Below, piece by piece: positions 13,334 to 21,953 of a stretch of DNA of 23,862 bases (position 1 is its first letter; the number at the start of each line of letters is the position of its first letter). Position numbers and translations under genes: made by a program. Source of the DNA: VFMC01 sp031404435 (lineage in GTDB: Bacteria; Actinomycetota; Acidimicrobiia; Acidimicrobiales; Ilumatobacteraceae); the NCBI GenBank assembly GCA_031404435.1, contig JANNHO010000410.1, positions 1 through 23,862 of the forward strand, read 5' to 3'. Below the pieces are notes generated by a model. It ran no database searches, was not told the DNA's origin, and worked only from the letters and a program-made list of their open reading frames with translations.

Positions 13334-15486
13334 CAGTTTTTCCTCCGATGCGATGGGCGCGTGAGCAGCCGCAGGCCGTTGGCAATGACCACGAGGCTGG
13401 CGCCCATGTCGGCCAGCACCGCAAGCCACAGCGACGCACTGCCGGTCATGGTCAGCACGAAGAACACCGCCTTCACCCCGAGAGCCACGGCGATGTTCTG
13501 CCACAGCACGTGCGACGTGTGCGCAGAGATGCGGATCAGCTCGGCCAGCTTGCGCGGGTCGTCATCCATCAGAGCGACGTCGGCGGTCTCGATCGCAGTG
13601 TCGGTTCCGGCGGCGCCCATGGCGATGCCGAGGTTCGCCTTGGCCAGCGCGGGAGCGTCGTTGACCCCGTCGCCGACCATCGCCACCGGCCCGTTCGCAG
13701 CGAGCTCACCAACGATGCGCAACTTGTCGTTGGGCAGCAGGTCGCCGCGGGCATCGGTGATGCCGACCTGCCTGGCGACGGCCTGAGCGGTTCGCGTGTT
13801 GTCACCGGTCAACATCACCAACCTCACCCCAAGCGAATGGAGCTCGGCGACGGCCTGGGCCGACTCCGGGCGAATCGTGTCGGCGACAGCAAGGATCGCC
13901 AACGCGCGATCGCGTTGCATCAGTACGATTGCCGTCTTCGCATCGGCTTCGAAGCCCCCAAGAATTGCCTCGATCTCCCCGCTGCAGACGCCGGTTTCCT
14001 CGGCCAGGCGGTGGTTGCCGACGAGGTAGGCGACGCCGTCGATGCTCCCCGTGGCCCCGCGTCCGGGGATGGCCTCGAAGTCGGTCACGGTGTCGAGCGG
14101 GCCGTCGTACGCACTGACGATCGCGTGGGCGACCGGGTGCTCGGACAGCGCATCGACGGATGCCGCGATCCGCAGTGCGGCGGCTTCGGTGATGTCGGCA
14201 AGTACGAGGAGGTCGGTCAAGGTCGGTTTTCCGTGGGTCAGGGTTCCCGTCTTGTCGAGGGCGATGGTCGTCAGCTTCCGTGCACCCTCGAGGTGCACAC
14301 CGCCCTTGATGAGGATGCCGCGCCGCGCTGCGCCGCCGAGCGCGGACACCACGGTCACTGGCGTGGAGATCACCAGCGCGCACGGGCATGCCAGCACCAG
14401 CAGCACGAGTGCCCGGTACAACCAGTCGCGCAGCGAGCCGTGTCCGGTGAGCGGCGGCAACGTCGCCACGGCGATCGCCATCGCGAACACGACGGGCGTG
14501 TACACCGACGCGAACTTGTCGACGAAACGCTGCGCGGGGGCACGCTCACCCTGGGCCTGCTGGATCGAGGCGGCGATCCGGTCAAGCGTGCCGGTCCCCT
14601 TGGCGGCGGTGACCTCCACGTCAAGCGTGCCGCGTTCATTGACGGTGCCAGCGAACACCTGATCGCCGGCCGCCTTCAACACCGGCACGCTTTCGCCGGT
14701 GATCGGCGCCTGGTTGATGCTTGAGGTGCCGGCAACCACCGTGCCGTCGAGGGGGACCCGTTCGCCGGGCCGGATCACCACGATCGCGCCGAGCGCCACG
14801 TCGCCGGCGGACATCTCGACCGGCACGCCCTGTGCGGTTCGCACGTGCGCCGTCTCGGGGGCCAACTCGACCAGGGAGCGAATCGCGTTGCGGGCCCGTT
14901 CCAGGCTCAACGCCTCGATCAGTTCGGCGACACCGAACAACCAGATGACCACCGCTGCCTCCGGCCACTGGCCGATGACCATCGCCCCGATCGCGGCGAC
15001 CGACATCAGCAGGTTCATCGTCAGCCGCCGTGCCGTCAGGGCTTGGAATCCCTTGCGGAGTGTCTCTCGTCCGCCCAGTGCGATCGCTGCCAATGCCATG
15101 GCGATCACCACGGCCGAACTCTCGTCGAGCCCGGCGATGACCAGCATCTCCGATCCAATCGCCAACGCACCGGCGACGACCGCGGTCACGATCACCGAGC
15201 GCGGTAACCGCGCCGGGCCGCTGGCCTGCACCCCATCGACGCCGGCGACCGGGGTGATCAGCCGCGGTCGCATTCCGGCCTCACGGATTGCCGACTCGAG
15301 AGGCGCAGGCGAATCGAACGAGTGCTGCACCGTCACCCGCCGACCGACCAGATCGAACTGCAAGCCTGAAACGTCGGCGAGCTGACCGAGGACTTCGCGC
15401 AGCTCGTTCTCCTCGGTCGCGCAGTCCAGTTCCTCGACACGAAAAACCGACGTTGCAGCACCGACCACAGACATGGCCATGACCAT
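13333..15486 (-). CDS. P1B-2-type heavy-metal (Zn/Cd/Pb) exporting ATPase
   Basis: A 717-residue P-type ATPase that pumps divalent soft metals out of the cell. An N-terminal heavy-metal-associated domain has ELDCATEE (residues 19-26), the one-Cys/Glu variant instead of CxxC. Later come TGES (263-266), the CPC membrane motif (367-369), DKTGTLT with phosphorylated D411, SEHP (His450-Pro451), and GDGVNDAPAL. The C-terminal helices carry NIAVALGVKAV and ADMGASL, the Lys/Asp pair typical of the ZntA group. Start candidates are ATG 15486, 15480 and 15474. No Shine-Dalgarno is visible, so a leaderless transcript is possible. It forms an operon with the ArsR gene downstream. Confidence 0.94.
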   Translation of the reverse strand: MVMAMSVVGAATSVFRVEELDCATEENELREVLGQLADVSGLQFDLVGRRVTVQHSFDSPAPLESAIREAGMRPRLITPVAGVDGVQASGPARLPRSVIVTAVVAGALAIGSEMLVIAGLDESSAVVIAMALAAIALGGRETLRKGFQALTARRLTMNLLMSVAAIGAMVIGQWPEAAVVIWLFGVAELIEALSLERARNAIRSLVELAPETAHVRTAQGVPVEMSAGDVALGAIVVIRPGERVPLDGTVVAGTSSINQAPITGESVPVLKAAGDQVFAGTVNERGTLDVEVTAAKGTGTLDRIAASIQQAQGERAPAQRFVDKFASVYTPVVFAMAIAVATLPPLTGHGSLRDWLYRALVLLVLACPCALVISTPVTVVSALGGAARRGILIKGGVHLEGARKLTTIALDKTGTLTHGKPTLTDLLVLADITEAAALRIAASVDALSEHPVAHAIVSAYDGPLDTVTDFEAIPGRGATGSIDGVAYLVGNHRLAEETGVCSGEIEAILGGFEADAKTAIVLMQRDRALAILAVADTIRPESAQAVAELHSLGVRLVMLTGDNTRTAQAVARQVGITDARGDLLPNDKLRIVGELAANGPVAMVGDGVNDAPALAKANLGIAMGAAGTDTAIETADVALMDDDPRKLAELIRISAHTSHVLWQNIAVALGVKAVFFVLTMTGSASLWLAVLADMGASLVVIANGLRLLTRPSHRRKN

Positions 15487-15491
15487 ATCAT

Positions 15492-15513
15492 CATCTGAAC
15501 ACCTATTCCGATG
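15492..15513. promoter_or_regulatory. Candidate ArsR/SmtB operator upstream of the ATPase
   Basis: CATCTGAACACCTATTCCGATG is one base mismatch per arm from a perfect palindrome: CATC.GAA, six bases, TTC.GATG. SmtB/CzrA-type operators are built on TGAA-N6-TTCA, and this reads TGAA-N6-TTCC. It ends six bases before the proposed ATPase ATG, so repression would block initiation directly and the mRNA may be leaderless. Confidence 0.55.
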
Positions 15514-16129
15514 TCATGCGCGGGTGAACAGGAACCGCTCGGCCCGTGTCGGCACCACCCCGGTGGAGCACCCGGTTGTCGAGAAATCCACGGTGGCGGT
15601 GTGAAAGTCGACAACCAGCTGCTCCGCGCCACCCGGACCGGGCTCGGACCGGGCTCCGCCGTCGACGGTTCGTTGCTGGGGTTCCAATGACGCAGCCAGT
15701 GTGGCGCGGTTCTCGGCGTTGGCGCTTGCCTCGGTCGTGGTTCTCGCCGCAACGGGGACAGTGAACGCGTGGCGTCGCCGCTGGTGGCGGCCGGGGCCGC
15801 ACTGATCTCATCACTCGTGGCTGCCACCTTCGCGGCCGACGGGGTCGGGTACGTTGTTGCATCGCCCGCCAGCTTGTCCAGTCGCTTACCCGTCCTGCTC
15901 CCGCCGATTGCTGCCCCCGCCATCGCAGCCAGGTTGCGGATTCACGTCAGGGGACGCACCGATGATCCGACGCTGGCGATGATGACTGGTGGGCACGTGC
16001 TCGTGCGGCGGTCGCCGTGTGCCTTGGCACCGGTACGGCCCTCGCAGCACGATTCGCCGCGTTCCTCATCCCCCCGGCCGTGCGCCCAACTCGGCCACAT
16101 GCCGTCAATCCCAACGAACAGGTACCAAC
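15514..16129 (+). pseudogene. Decayed coding region with a possible CopD-like fragment
   Basis: About 600 bp with no convincing intact gene. At 15689-15778 one frame reads DAASVARFSALALASVVVL and then AATGTVNAWR, resembling a CopD-type copper-resistance membrane helix (RFS...TG..NAW), but it soon stops at 15803-15805. At 15966-16133 another frame encodes WWARARAAVAVCLGTGTAL, AARFAAFLIPPAVRPTRPHA and VNPNEQVPT, whose TGA overlaps the ATG of the next gene (ATGA, 16130-16133). A nearby ATG at 15962 begins MIRRWR in a shifted frame. This suggests a small membrane-protein gene broken by a frameshift, preceded by other debris. The longer frame at 15769-16206 (MASPLVAAGAALISSLVAAT) has poor composition and no recognised domain. 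Confidence 0.35.
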
Positions 16130-16717
16130 ATGATCACCTCCATTCGCCGCCGCTGCTGCACCGTCATGACGGGCTGTCTGGTCATCGCGGTCACGGCATG
16201 CGCTAGCGACAACGCGGCCCCCGACGCGCTGAACAGCGACGTTTCCCCGACCGCCGGCGCGACCGCCGGGTCAGAAGCGGGCGAACTTCCCGGCACCACG
16301 TTCGAGATCGAATCCGGCACCCATGTCGACGGGCCGGTCGAGTACGCGCAGACCCCACCCGTCGGCGGCGATCACAGCCCGGAGTGGCAGAACTGCGGCG
16401 TGTACACCGAGCCCGTGGCCAACGAGCCCGCGGTGCACGCCCTCGAACACGGTGCCGTGTGGATCATCTACGAGGCGTCGCTCGATCCTGCCGAGGTCGA
16501 CACGCTGGCCGGCTACGCGGCGAATCAGACACATGTCCTGGTGTCGCCACTCGAGGGGCTTCCCGCTCCGATCGTCACCAGCGCGTGGGGCGTCCAGCAG
16601 GAGTTCGACTCCGCGACCGATCCCGGAATCGCCGTGTTCATCCAGACCTACCAGCTCGGCGCACAGTCGCCTGAGCCCGGCGCGCCCTGCTCGAACGGGG
16701 TCGGCGAACCTTCGTGA
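16130..16717 (+). CDS. DUF3105 lipoprotein
   Basis: A 195-residue predicted lipoprotein. The N-terminus has arginines, a hydrophobic stretch and a lipobox VTAC with C24 as the lipidated residue, so it should sit on the outer face of the cytoplasmic membrane. The mature part carries the DUF3105 signature: PPVGGDHSPEWQNCGVY, then VHALEHGAVWIIYEA, and a C-terminal Cys in GAPCSNG that could pair with the QNCG cysteine. The conserved histidines may bind metal, but the family's function is not established. The ATG overlaps the stop of the degraded upstream frame. A longer in-frame start at 15989 is rejected because it would bury the signal peptide. Confidence 0.82.
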   Translation: MITSIRRRCCTVMTGCLVIAVTACASDNAAPDALNSDVSPTAGATAGSEAGELPGTTFEIESGTHVDGPVEYAQTPPVGGDHSPEWQNCGVYTEPVANEPAVHALEHGAVWIIYEASLDPAEVDTLAGYAANQTHVLVSPLEGLPAPIVTSAWGVQQEFDSATDPGIAVFIQTYQLGAQSPEPGAPCSNGVGEPS

Positions 16718-16753
16718 CGCGACGGTCTGAGTGGTTCGCCCTCGTCGCCCCTG

Positions 16754-17410
16754 TCAGTTCTTGATCCGGCCCGCTTCGTAGGCCCACATCGCGATCTCGA
16801 CGCGGTTGCGAGCACCGAGCTTGGTCATCAAGCTCGCGAGGTGGGTCTTCGCGGTGCTGAGGCTGATGTGCAGTTCGGAGGCGATCTCGGCATTCGTCCG
16901 ACCCCTCGCCACGGTGACCAGCACCTCCTCCTCGCGCTCGGTCAACGGATCGATCGGCTCGGCGGGCGGGGTCCGCGCGTGCTTGTCGGAGAAGGTGGCG
17001 AGAAGCCGACCGGTCACGCTCGGTGCGATCAGCGCGTCACCATCGGCGGCAGCTTGGATGGCCTGGACCAAGAGCGCCGGCCCGGCGTCTTTCAGGAGGA
17101 ATCCGCGGGCGCCCGCCTTGAGCGCGCCGATCACGTACTCGTCGAGGTCGAAGGTGGTGATGATGACGATGGCGATGGGATCGACGACACTCGGTCCGGC
17201 GAGCTGACGGGTGGCCTCGATGCCGTCCATCTCGGGCATGCGGATGTCGAACAGGCACACGTCCGGGCGCAGTTGGCGAGCGAGGGCGACAGCGTCGCGC
17301 CCGTTGGTGGCCTCACCGATCACCTCGATGCCCGGCTGCGCGTTGAGGATCATCGTCAACCCGGTGCGGACCAAGTGTTGATCATCAGCGACGAGCACCC
17401 GGATCGTCAT
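16754..17410 (-). CDS. NarL/FixJ-family response regulator
   Basis: A 218-residue two-component regulator. The receiver domain has acidic residues VADDQ, phospho-acceptor D55 (VCLFDIRMPEMDG), the switch Thr in IITTFD and Lys in GFLLKDAG. The C-terminal LuxR-type helix-turn-helix reads LTEREEEVLVTVARGRTNAE and HISLSTAKTHLASLMTKLG. I chose ATG 17410 (MTIRVLVADD), which overlaps the kinase stop by four bases (ATGA). The kinase and regulator form an operon, and the adjacent divergent MMPL pump is the likeliest target. Confidence 0.95.
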   Translation of the reverse strand: MTIRVLVADDQHLVRTGLTMILNAQPGIEVIGEATNGRDAVALARQLRPDVCLFDIRMPEMDGIEATRQLAGPSVVDPIAIVIITTFDLDEYVIGALKAGARGFLLKDAGPALLVQAIQAAADGDALIAPSVTGRLLATFSDKHARTPPAEPIDPLTEREEEVLVTVARGRTNAEIASELHISLSTAKTHLASLMTKLGARNRVEIAMWAYEAGRIKN

Positions 17411-18555
17411 GTCGAGGCACCGTTCCTCGGCAGGACGGCGGTGATGGTCCATCCGCGGTCGGGGCTTGGCCCGGCTTCGAGGGTGCCGCCGAGCAGCTTG
17501 GCGCGCTCGGTCATGCCAATCAGCCCGTAGCCCGCCGAGCTCGGGCCGTTCGGTGTCGGGTCGCCGTCATCACGAACGATCAGCCGAACGCAATGGTCGT
17601 CGCCGGCCACAGACACGTTGATACGGGTCGCGTGGCGAGCGTGTCGCACCGCGTTCGTGATCGACTCCTGGGCGAGCCGATAGATCGCAGCCCCAACCGA
17701 CGGTCGGAGGTCATCGAGGCCTCCCAAGAGTTGGACGTCCACGTGCGGTGAATCCCCGGCGCGGCCGGCGAGCTGCTCGATGTCGCCGACGCCGCGTTGC
17801 GGGCTGAGGTCGGGGTCCTCACCCTGGCGAAGCGCGCCGACCATGATCCGCATCTCGGTGAGCGTTCGCGACGCCTCCGCTTCGATGATTCCGAGTGCGT
17901 TCAGTGCCGCGGTCGGGTCGGTCGCGGCGACAGTGCGCCCGGCCTGGGCCTGAATGATGATTGCCGAGACGTGGTGAGCGATGGTGTCGTGCAGCTCGCG
18001 TGCCAACTGTTCGCGCTCCAGCAGTTTGATCTGATCTGTCTCGCGCAGCCGGTAGCTGGTCCGGTAGCGCATGGCCGCGCCGAGCGTCGCCGGGAACAGA
18101 AAGAAAATGGCCGCGGCTATTGCTTCGCCGATGTTACGAACCGTGTCGGTTCCGTTGGGAATGTGACCGAACAGCATGATCGCGAGGCCGATCGCGCATT
18201 CACGGCCGGCGCCCCACCGAAACAGCGAATAGGGCAAGAGGATGAGCCACGCCGAGCTGTACAGCATGGCCGAGTGTTCGGCTCCGACCAGCGTCACGGC
18301 CTCGCTGGCAGCGTGCGCGCCGAACACGACAGCGACCACGGCCAACGGGTGCGTGCGTCGCCAGAACAACGTAAAGATCGGTGCCGCACCGAGAACAAGC
18401 GCGACCGGCGGCCACCCGAGATCCGTGCGCAGGATCACTTCGAGGATCGCCGCCGGCACCAGCACACTCACGAGCACCCAGTCGCGCCACACCCGCTGCG
18501 GCGGGTTCGGAACCCGTGGCTCGGCGACCAACTGTCGGAGCGCGGCGTTCACCAT
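17407..18555 (-). CDS. HisKA_3-type sensor histidine kinase
   Basis: A 382-residue membrane sensor kinase. Residues about 25-165 contain roughly five hydrophobic segments with no large extracellular domain, so it probably senses a membrane or intramembrane signal. The dimerisation/phospho-acceptor region reads LARELHDTIAHHVSAI with H189. The ATPase domain has an N-box (ESITNAVRHA) and a G-box (GYGLIGMTERAKLLGG). It is a NarX/DesK-like kinase of the class common in actinobacteria beside transporters. The ATG at 18555 is the plausible first start. It is divergent from the MMPL gene across a 210-bp gap. Confidence 0.94.
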   Translation of the reverse strand: MVNAALRQLVAEPRVPNPPQRVWRDWVLVSVLVPAAILEVILRTDLGWPPVALVLGAAPIFTLFWRRTHPLAVVAVVFGAHAASEAVTLVGAEHSAMLYSSAWLILLPYSLFRWGAGRECAIGLAIMLFGHIPNGTDTVRNIGEAIAAAIFFLFPATLGAAMRYRTSYRLRETDQIKLLEREQLARELHDTIAHHVSAIIIQAQAGRTVAATDPTAALNALGIIEAEASRTLTEMRIMVGALRQGEDPDLSPQRGVGDIEQLAGRAGDSPHVDVQLLGGLDDLRPSVGAAIYRLAQESITNAVRHARHATRINVSVAGDDHCVRLIVRDDGDPTPNGPSSAGYGLIGMTERAKLLGGTLEAGPSPDRGWTITAVLPRNGAST

Positions 18556-18589
18556 CGCTTCATCATAGAGACCACTCCACGGCGCCGGA

Positions 18590-18623
18590 TCGGCCGAAAG
18601 TATGGTTGGTTGTCGGCCGAAAG
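18590..18623. promoter_or_regulatory. Paired TCGGCCGAAAG direct repeats in the divergent promoter
   Basis: TCGGCCGAAAG occurs at 18590-18600 and again at 18613-18623, start-to-start 23 bp, about two helical turns. The repeats lie between the kinase start and the MMPL start. Two in-phase direct repeats suit a dimeric response regulator, so this is a candidate site for the NarL-type regulator at 16754-17410. Confidence 0.5.
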
Positions 18624-18765
18624 GTCAGCCGGGATTCGACCCATCGACCGATGTTGATGTCGAGCGATGTCGTCATGATGCGGTCATGGCTTCGCCCGGA
18701 ATGCGTCGGTCGCAGCCTTTGCCTGGACGGTTCATGTGGGATCGCCAACTCGAGGAGGAACATCA

Positions 18766-21006
18766 ATGTCGCATGCCTTGTATCGACTGGGCCGGTTCGC
18801 CGCACGCCGCCCGTTGGCCGTGATCACCGCCTGGGTGATCGTGGCCGTGGTGGTCATCGGCGCGTCGATCGGTTTCGGTCGGGAGCTCGAAGATGCATTC
18901 GAGGCTCCGGGTCTCGACTCGAGTGCGGCCCTCGATCTGCTCACGGCCGCCCAGTCGGATTCGGCCGGTCCGACAGCACAGGTGGTGGTGACACCGCTTG
19001 ACGGAGACGCAACGTTCTTCGACTCGCCCGAGGCGCGGGGCGCGCTGGCTGAGGTGCAGGCTGGTGTGACGAACTTGCCTCACGTGCTCGGCACCAGCGA
19101 TCCGACTGCTGCGCTGGCGAGAGGGCCGGCATACGCGGCCGAGGACGGCTCGGTGTCGCCCGATGGGCGGGTTGCGCTGCTGCGCGTGCAGTACAGCGTG
19201 ATCGGTGACCTGAGTGCCGATGATCTCGCCGAGCTCAAGCAGTTCGCAGTCCAGGCGCGCGACGATCTACCGCTACAGATCGAGCTCAGCGGCGACCTCT
19301 TCTTTGCGTTCGAGCAGCCCGAATCAGGCCTCGGCGAGATGGTCGGGGTGATCGTTGCAATCATCATCCTGCTGCTCGCGTTCGGATCGATCATCGCGAT
19401 GGGCCTTCCAATCGGATTGGCACTGTTCGGTCTCGCTCTCGGCATCAGCTCGATGTCACTGGTGACCTACCTCATCGAGATCCCGAGTTGGGCTCCGCAG
19501 ATCGCCAGCATGGTCGGCCTCGGCGTCGGCATCGATTACGCCTTGTTCATCGTCACCCGCCATCGCGAGTTCATGGCGAGCGGTCTGTCCGTCGAGGAGT
19601 CTGCGGGCAGGGCTGCTTCGACTGCCGGGCAGGCGGTCATCTTCGCCGGAGGCACCGTTGTCATCGCGATACTGGGTCTCGCTGTCGCGGGCGTTCCGTT
19701 CATGACATCGGCAGGCGTCGCCATCTCGGTCACCGTCTTGATGATGGTCGTCGCCTCGATCACACTGCTGCCGGCATTCCTCGGCCTTGCCGGGCACCGG
19801 ATCAACCGCTTCTCGATTCGACGATCGCGAGCAGACAATGGCGTTGCGGCCACGGCCGGCTGGGAACGTTGGGGTCGGCATGTTTCCAGGAACGCGTGGC
19901 GATACACCATCGGTGTCACGGCCGTGCTGCTGGCGGTGACGGCACCGGTACTCGCGCTGCGTCTCGGATTCCCCGACGAGGGGTCCCTACCCGAAAGCCG
20001 AACAGAGCGGCGCGCGTACGACCTTCTCGCCGAGGGCTTCGGCCCCGGAATTAATGGACCGCTGGTCGTCGCCATCGACATCTCGAAGGACCCCACCGTG
20101 GTCGAACCGCTCCGCGACGCCATCGGCGACGACCCGGGCGTCGCCTCGGTCGCCGACCCGCAGGTGAACGCCGATGCTGGCGTGGCGACACTGCTGGTGC
20201 TTCCAACATCGGCCCCTCAGGACGACGCCACCCTCGATACGGTCGACCGGCTCCGGGCCGAAGTCTTCCCGGCCGTTCTGGAGGGCAGCGCAGCCCGGGC
20301 GCACATCGGCGGCCAGACGGCGTCGTTCGGCGACATTGGCAACCGTGTCAAGGATCGGCTCGCGCTGTTCATCGTGGCGGTGCTCGTGTTGTCGTTGGTG
20401 TTGTTGACCCTCGTGTTCCGCTCGGTGGTAGTGCCGCTGAAGGCGGCAGTGATGAACCTGTTGAGCATCGGTTCGGCATACGGCGTGTTGGTGATGGTGT
20501 TCCAGTGGGGATGGGGCAAGAGCCTCATCGGTCTGGAATCGACGGTTCCGGTCGTCGCCTTCATCCCCATGTTCATGTTCGCGATTCTGTTCGGGCTGTC
20601 GATGGATTACGAGGTCTTCCTCCTCTCACGAGTGCGCGAGGAATACCTGCGGACCGGCAACAACGACACCTCGGTGATCCACGGCATTGCCAGCACCGCA
20701 CGGGTGATCACCTCGGCTGCGCTGATCATGATCTCGGTGTTCCTCGGGTTCGTGCTCGGAGACGACCCCGCCATCAAGATGATGGGCCTTGGCCTGGCGA
20801 CAGCGATATTCGTTGATGCCACCATCGTTCGAATGGTCTTGGTGCCGGCAACGATGACCTTGATGGGCCGCGCCAACTGGTGGCTTCCCGGCTGGCTCGA
20901 TCGGCTGCTGCCGACGGTCGACATCGACGGCGCAGCCGGGCTGCCCGAACCCACGCTGGAAGCCGCACCGACCGCTGCTGCACTCCGCGAAGACGTATTG
21001 GTCTAG
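18766..21006 (+). CDS. MMPL/RND-family transporter
   Basis: A 746-residue membrane protein with the duplicated MMPL layout: one N-terminal helix (AVITAWVIVAVVVIGASIGF), an extracytoplasmic domain, a helix bundle, then a second such half. Both halves carry the family Asp-Tyr signature in a helix: GVGIDYALFIVTRHREF and GLSMDYEVFLLSRVREEYL, expected for proton relay. Such pumps export lipids, glycolipids or drugs using the proton gradient. GAGGAGG (18752-18758), seven bases before ATG 18766, fixes the start over the longer frame from 18736. The next gene follows after three bases and is likely co-transcribed. Control by the divergent kinase/regulator pair is inferred. Substrate unknown. Confidence 0.94.
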   Translation: MSHALYRLGRFAARRPLAVITAWVIVAVVVIGASIGFGRELEDAFEAPGLDSSAALDLLTAAQSDSAGPTAQVVVTPLDGDATFFDSPEARGALAEVQAGVTNLPHVLGTSDPTAALARGPAYAAEDGSVSPDGRVALLRVQYSVIGDLSADDLAELKQFAVQARDDLPLQIELSGDLFFAFEQPESGLGEMVGVIVAIIILLLAFGSIIAMGLPIGLALFGLALGISSMSLVTYLIEIPSWAPQIASMVGLGVGIDYALFIVTRHREFMASGLSVEESAGRAASTAGQAVIFAGGTVVIAILGLAVAGVPFMTSAGVAISVTVLMMVVASITLLPAFLGLAGHRINRFSIRRSRADNGVAATAGWERWGRHVSRNAWRYTIGVTAVLLAVTAPVLALRLGFPDEGSLPESRTERRAYDLLAEGFGPGINGPLVVAIDISKDPTVVEPLRDAIGDDPGVASVADPQVNADAGVATLLVLPTSAPQDDATLDTVDRLRAEVFPAVLEGSAARAHIGGQTASFGDIGNRVKDRLALFIVAVLVLSLVLLTLVFRSVVVPLKAAVMNLLSIGSAYGVLVMVFQWGWGKSLIGLESTVPVVAFIPMFMFAILFGLSMDYEVFLLSRVREEYLRTGNNDTSVIHGIASTARVITSAALIMISVFLGFVLGDDPAIKMMGLGLATAIFVDATIVRMVLVPATMTLMGRANWWLPGWLDRLLPTVDIDGAAGLPEPTLEAAPTAAALREDVLV

Positions 21007-21009
21007 GCC

Positions 21010-21609
21010 ATGACGACTTCCACTGCATCCGCGTTCGCCGCCGTTCGGCTGGAGATCGACTATCCCGATCGTGACCTGAACCGCGTCACCTCGGCATTTC
21101 GGGCCGTGACGGCGCTGCCAATCATGCTGCTCGTGTGCCTCGTCAGTTGGGGACGCTCGTCGGGGTTGTTGACCGTGCCGCTTGCCCTGATGCTGGTGTT
21201 CAGGCGGCGCTACCCGCGCTGGTGGTACGACTGGCATCTGCAACTGGCGCGGTTCGAGACGCGAGCGATCGGCTACGTCCTGCTGCTCGACGACCGTTAC
21301 CCATCATCGGAGGATGAGCAAGGTGTCCACCTGGATATGGACTACCCCGACGCCGAGGGAGTCCTGAACCGCTGGCTGCCCCTGGTCAAATGGTTCCTGG
21401 CGATACCGCACTTCGTGGTCCTGGCTGTGCTGATGGTCGGCGTGGTCTTCGCGTCGATCGGTGCATGGTTTGCGATTCTGTTCACCGGCCGGTACCCGCG
21501 CCGCCTGTTCGACTACGTGGTCGGGGTGTTGCGCTGGCAGAGCAGGGTCTCGGGCTACGCCTTCACGCTCGTCACCGACCGCTACCCCCCATTCCGGCTC
21601 GCCCCGTAA
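21010..21609 (+). CDS. DUF4389 membrane protein (two domain copies)
   Basis: A 199-residue protein with two copies of a DUF4389-type unit. Each copy begins with a short DYPD-type segment (LEIDYPDRDLNRV; LDMDYPDAEGVLNRWLPL), contains hydrophobic helices, and ends with an RRYPRWWYDW or GRYPRRLFDY block followed by a GY...L..DRYP motif. It starts three bases after the MMPL stop and is probably co-transcribed, so an accessory role to the pump is possible. The family's molecular function is not established. Confidence 0.85.
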   Translation: MTTSTASAFAAVRLEIDYPDRDLNRVTSAFRAVTALPIMLLVCLVSWGRSSGLLTVPLALMLVFRRRYPRWWYDWHLQLARFETRAIGYVLLLDDRYPSSEDEQGVHLDMDYPDAEGVLNRWLPLVKWFLAIPHFVVLAVLMVGVVFASIGAWFAILFTGRYPRRLFDYVVGVLRWQSRVSGYAFTLVTDRYPPFRLAP

Positions 21610-21794
21610 GCCGCGCCCCGGACGCACAGGTCAAGCGATCTCTGTCGCTTTCGACCGGCTGAGCATGTCGAGACCGACAAAGTTGCCGGGGGACCATCAC
21701 CAACGTGCAACGACGACGAGACACTGCACCAGATCAGGACCGTGATGGACAAAAATCAGGGGCTGCGCCCGCGCGATCTCGGCAGAATGACGGA

Positions 21795-21932
21795 ATGGGA
21801 CTGTGCATCAAGGGTGAGGAAGCGGACCGGATTGCGCGCGACCTGGCGGCGGAGTTCTGCAACCTCCCGGTGCTCGTCCATCGAGCCGCCGACGCAATCC
21901 TTGGGTACGACGCCGATGGGATCACAGGCTGA
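21795..21932 (+). pseudogene. Possible VapB-type antitoxin remnant
   Basis: The 344-bp gap between the DUF4389 gene and the SDR holds this short frame: MGLCIKGEEADRIARDLAAE, then 25 residues without family resemblance and a stop. The N-terminal 20 residues match the pattern of VapB/PSK-type antitoxins (M.L.IK..E..RLAR.LA). The usual TGES..EA helix that should follow is missing, and no PIN-domain toxin is seen nearby, so this looks like a truncated toxin-antitoxin relic. I see nothing else coding in the gap. Confidence 0.45.
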
Positions 21933-21953
21933 TCGCGACGACCGGTAGCGAGC

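Noticed and set aside
13297..14724. Long rightward open frame of 475 codons
   Set aside because: It is antisense to the P-type ATPase, is Arg/His/Gly-rich, and has no recognisable domain; typical of GC-rich shadow frames.
15333..15923. Leftward open frame of 196 codons upstream of the ATPase
   Set aside because: Low-complexity Pro/Ser/Arg composition, overlap with the ATPase start and operator, and no family resemblance.
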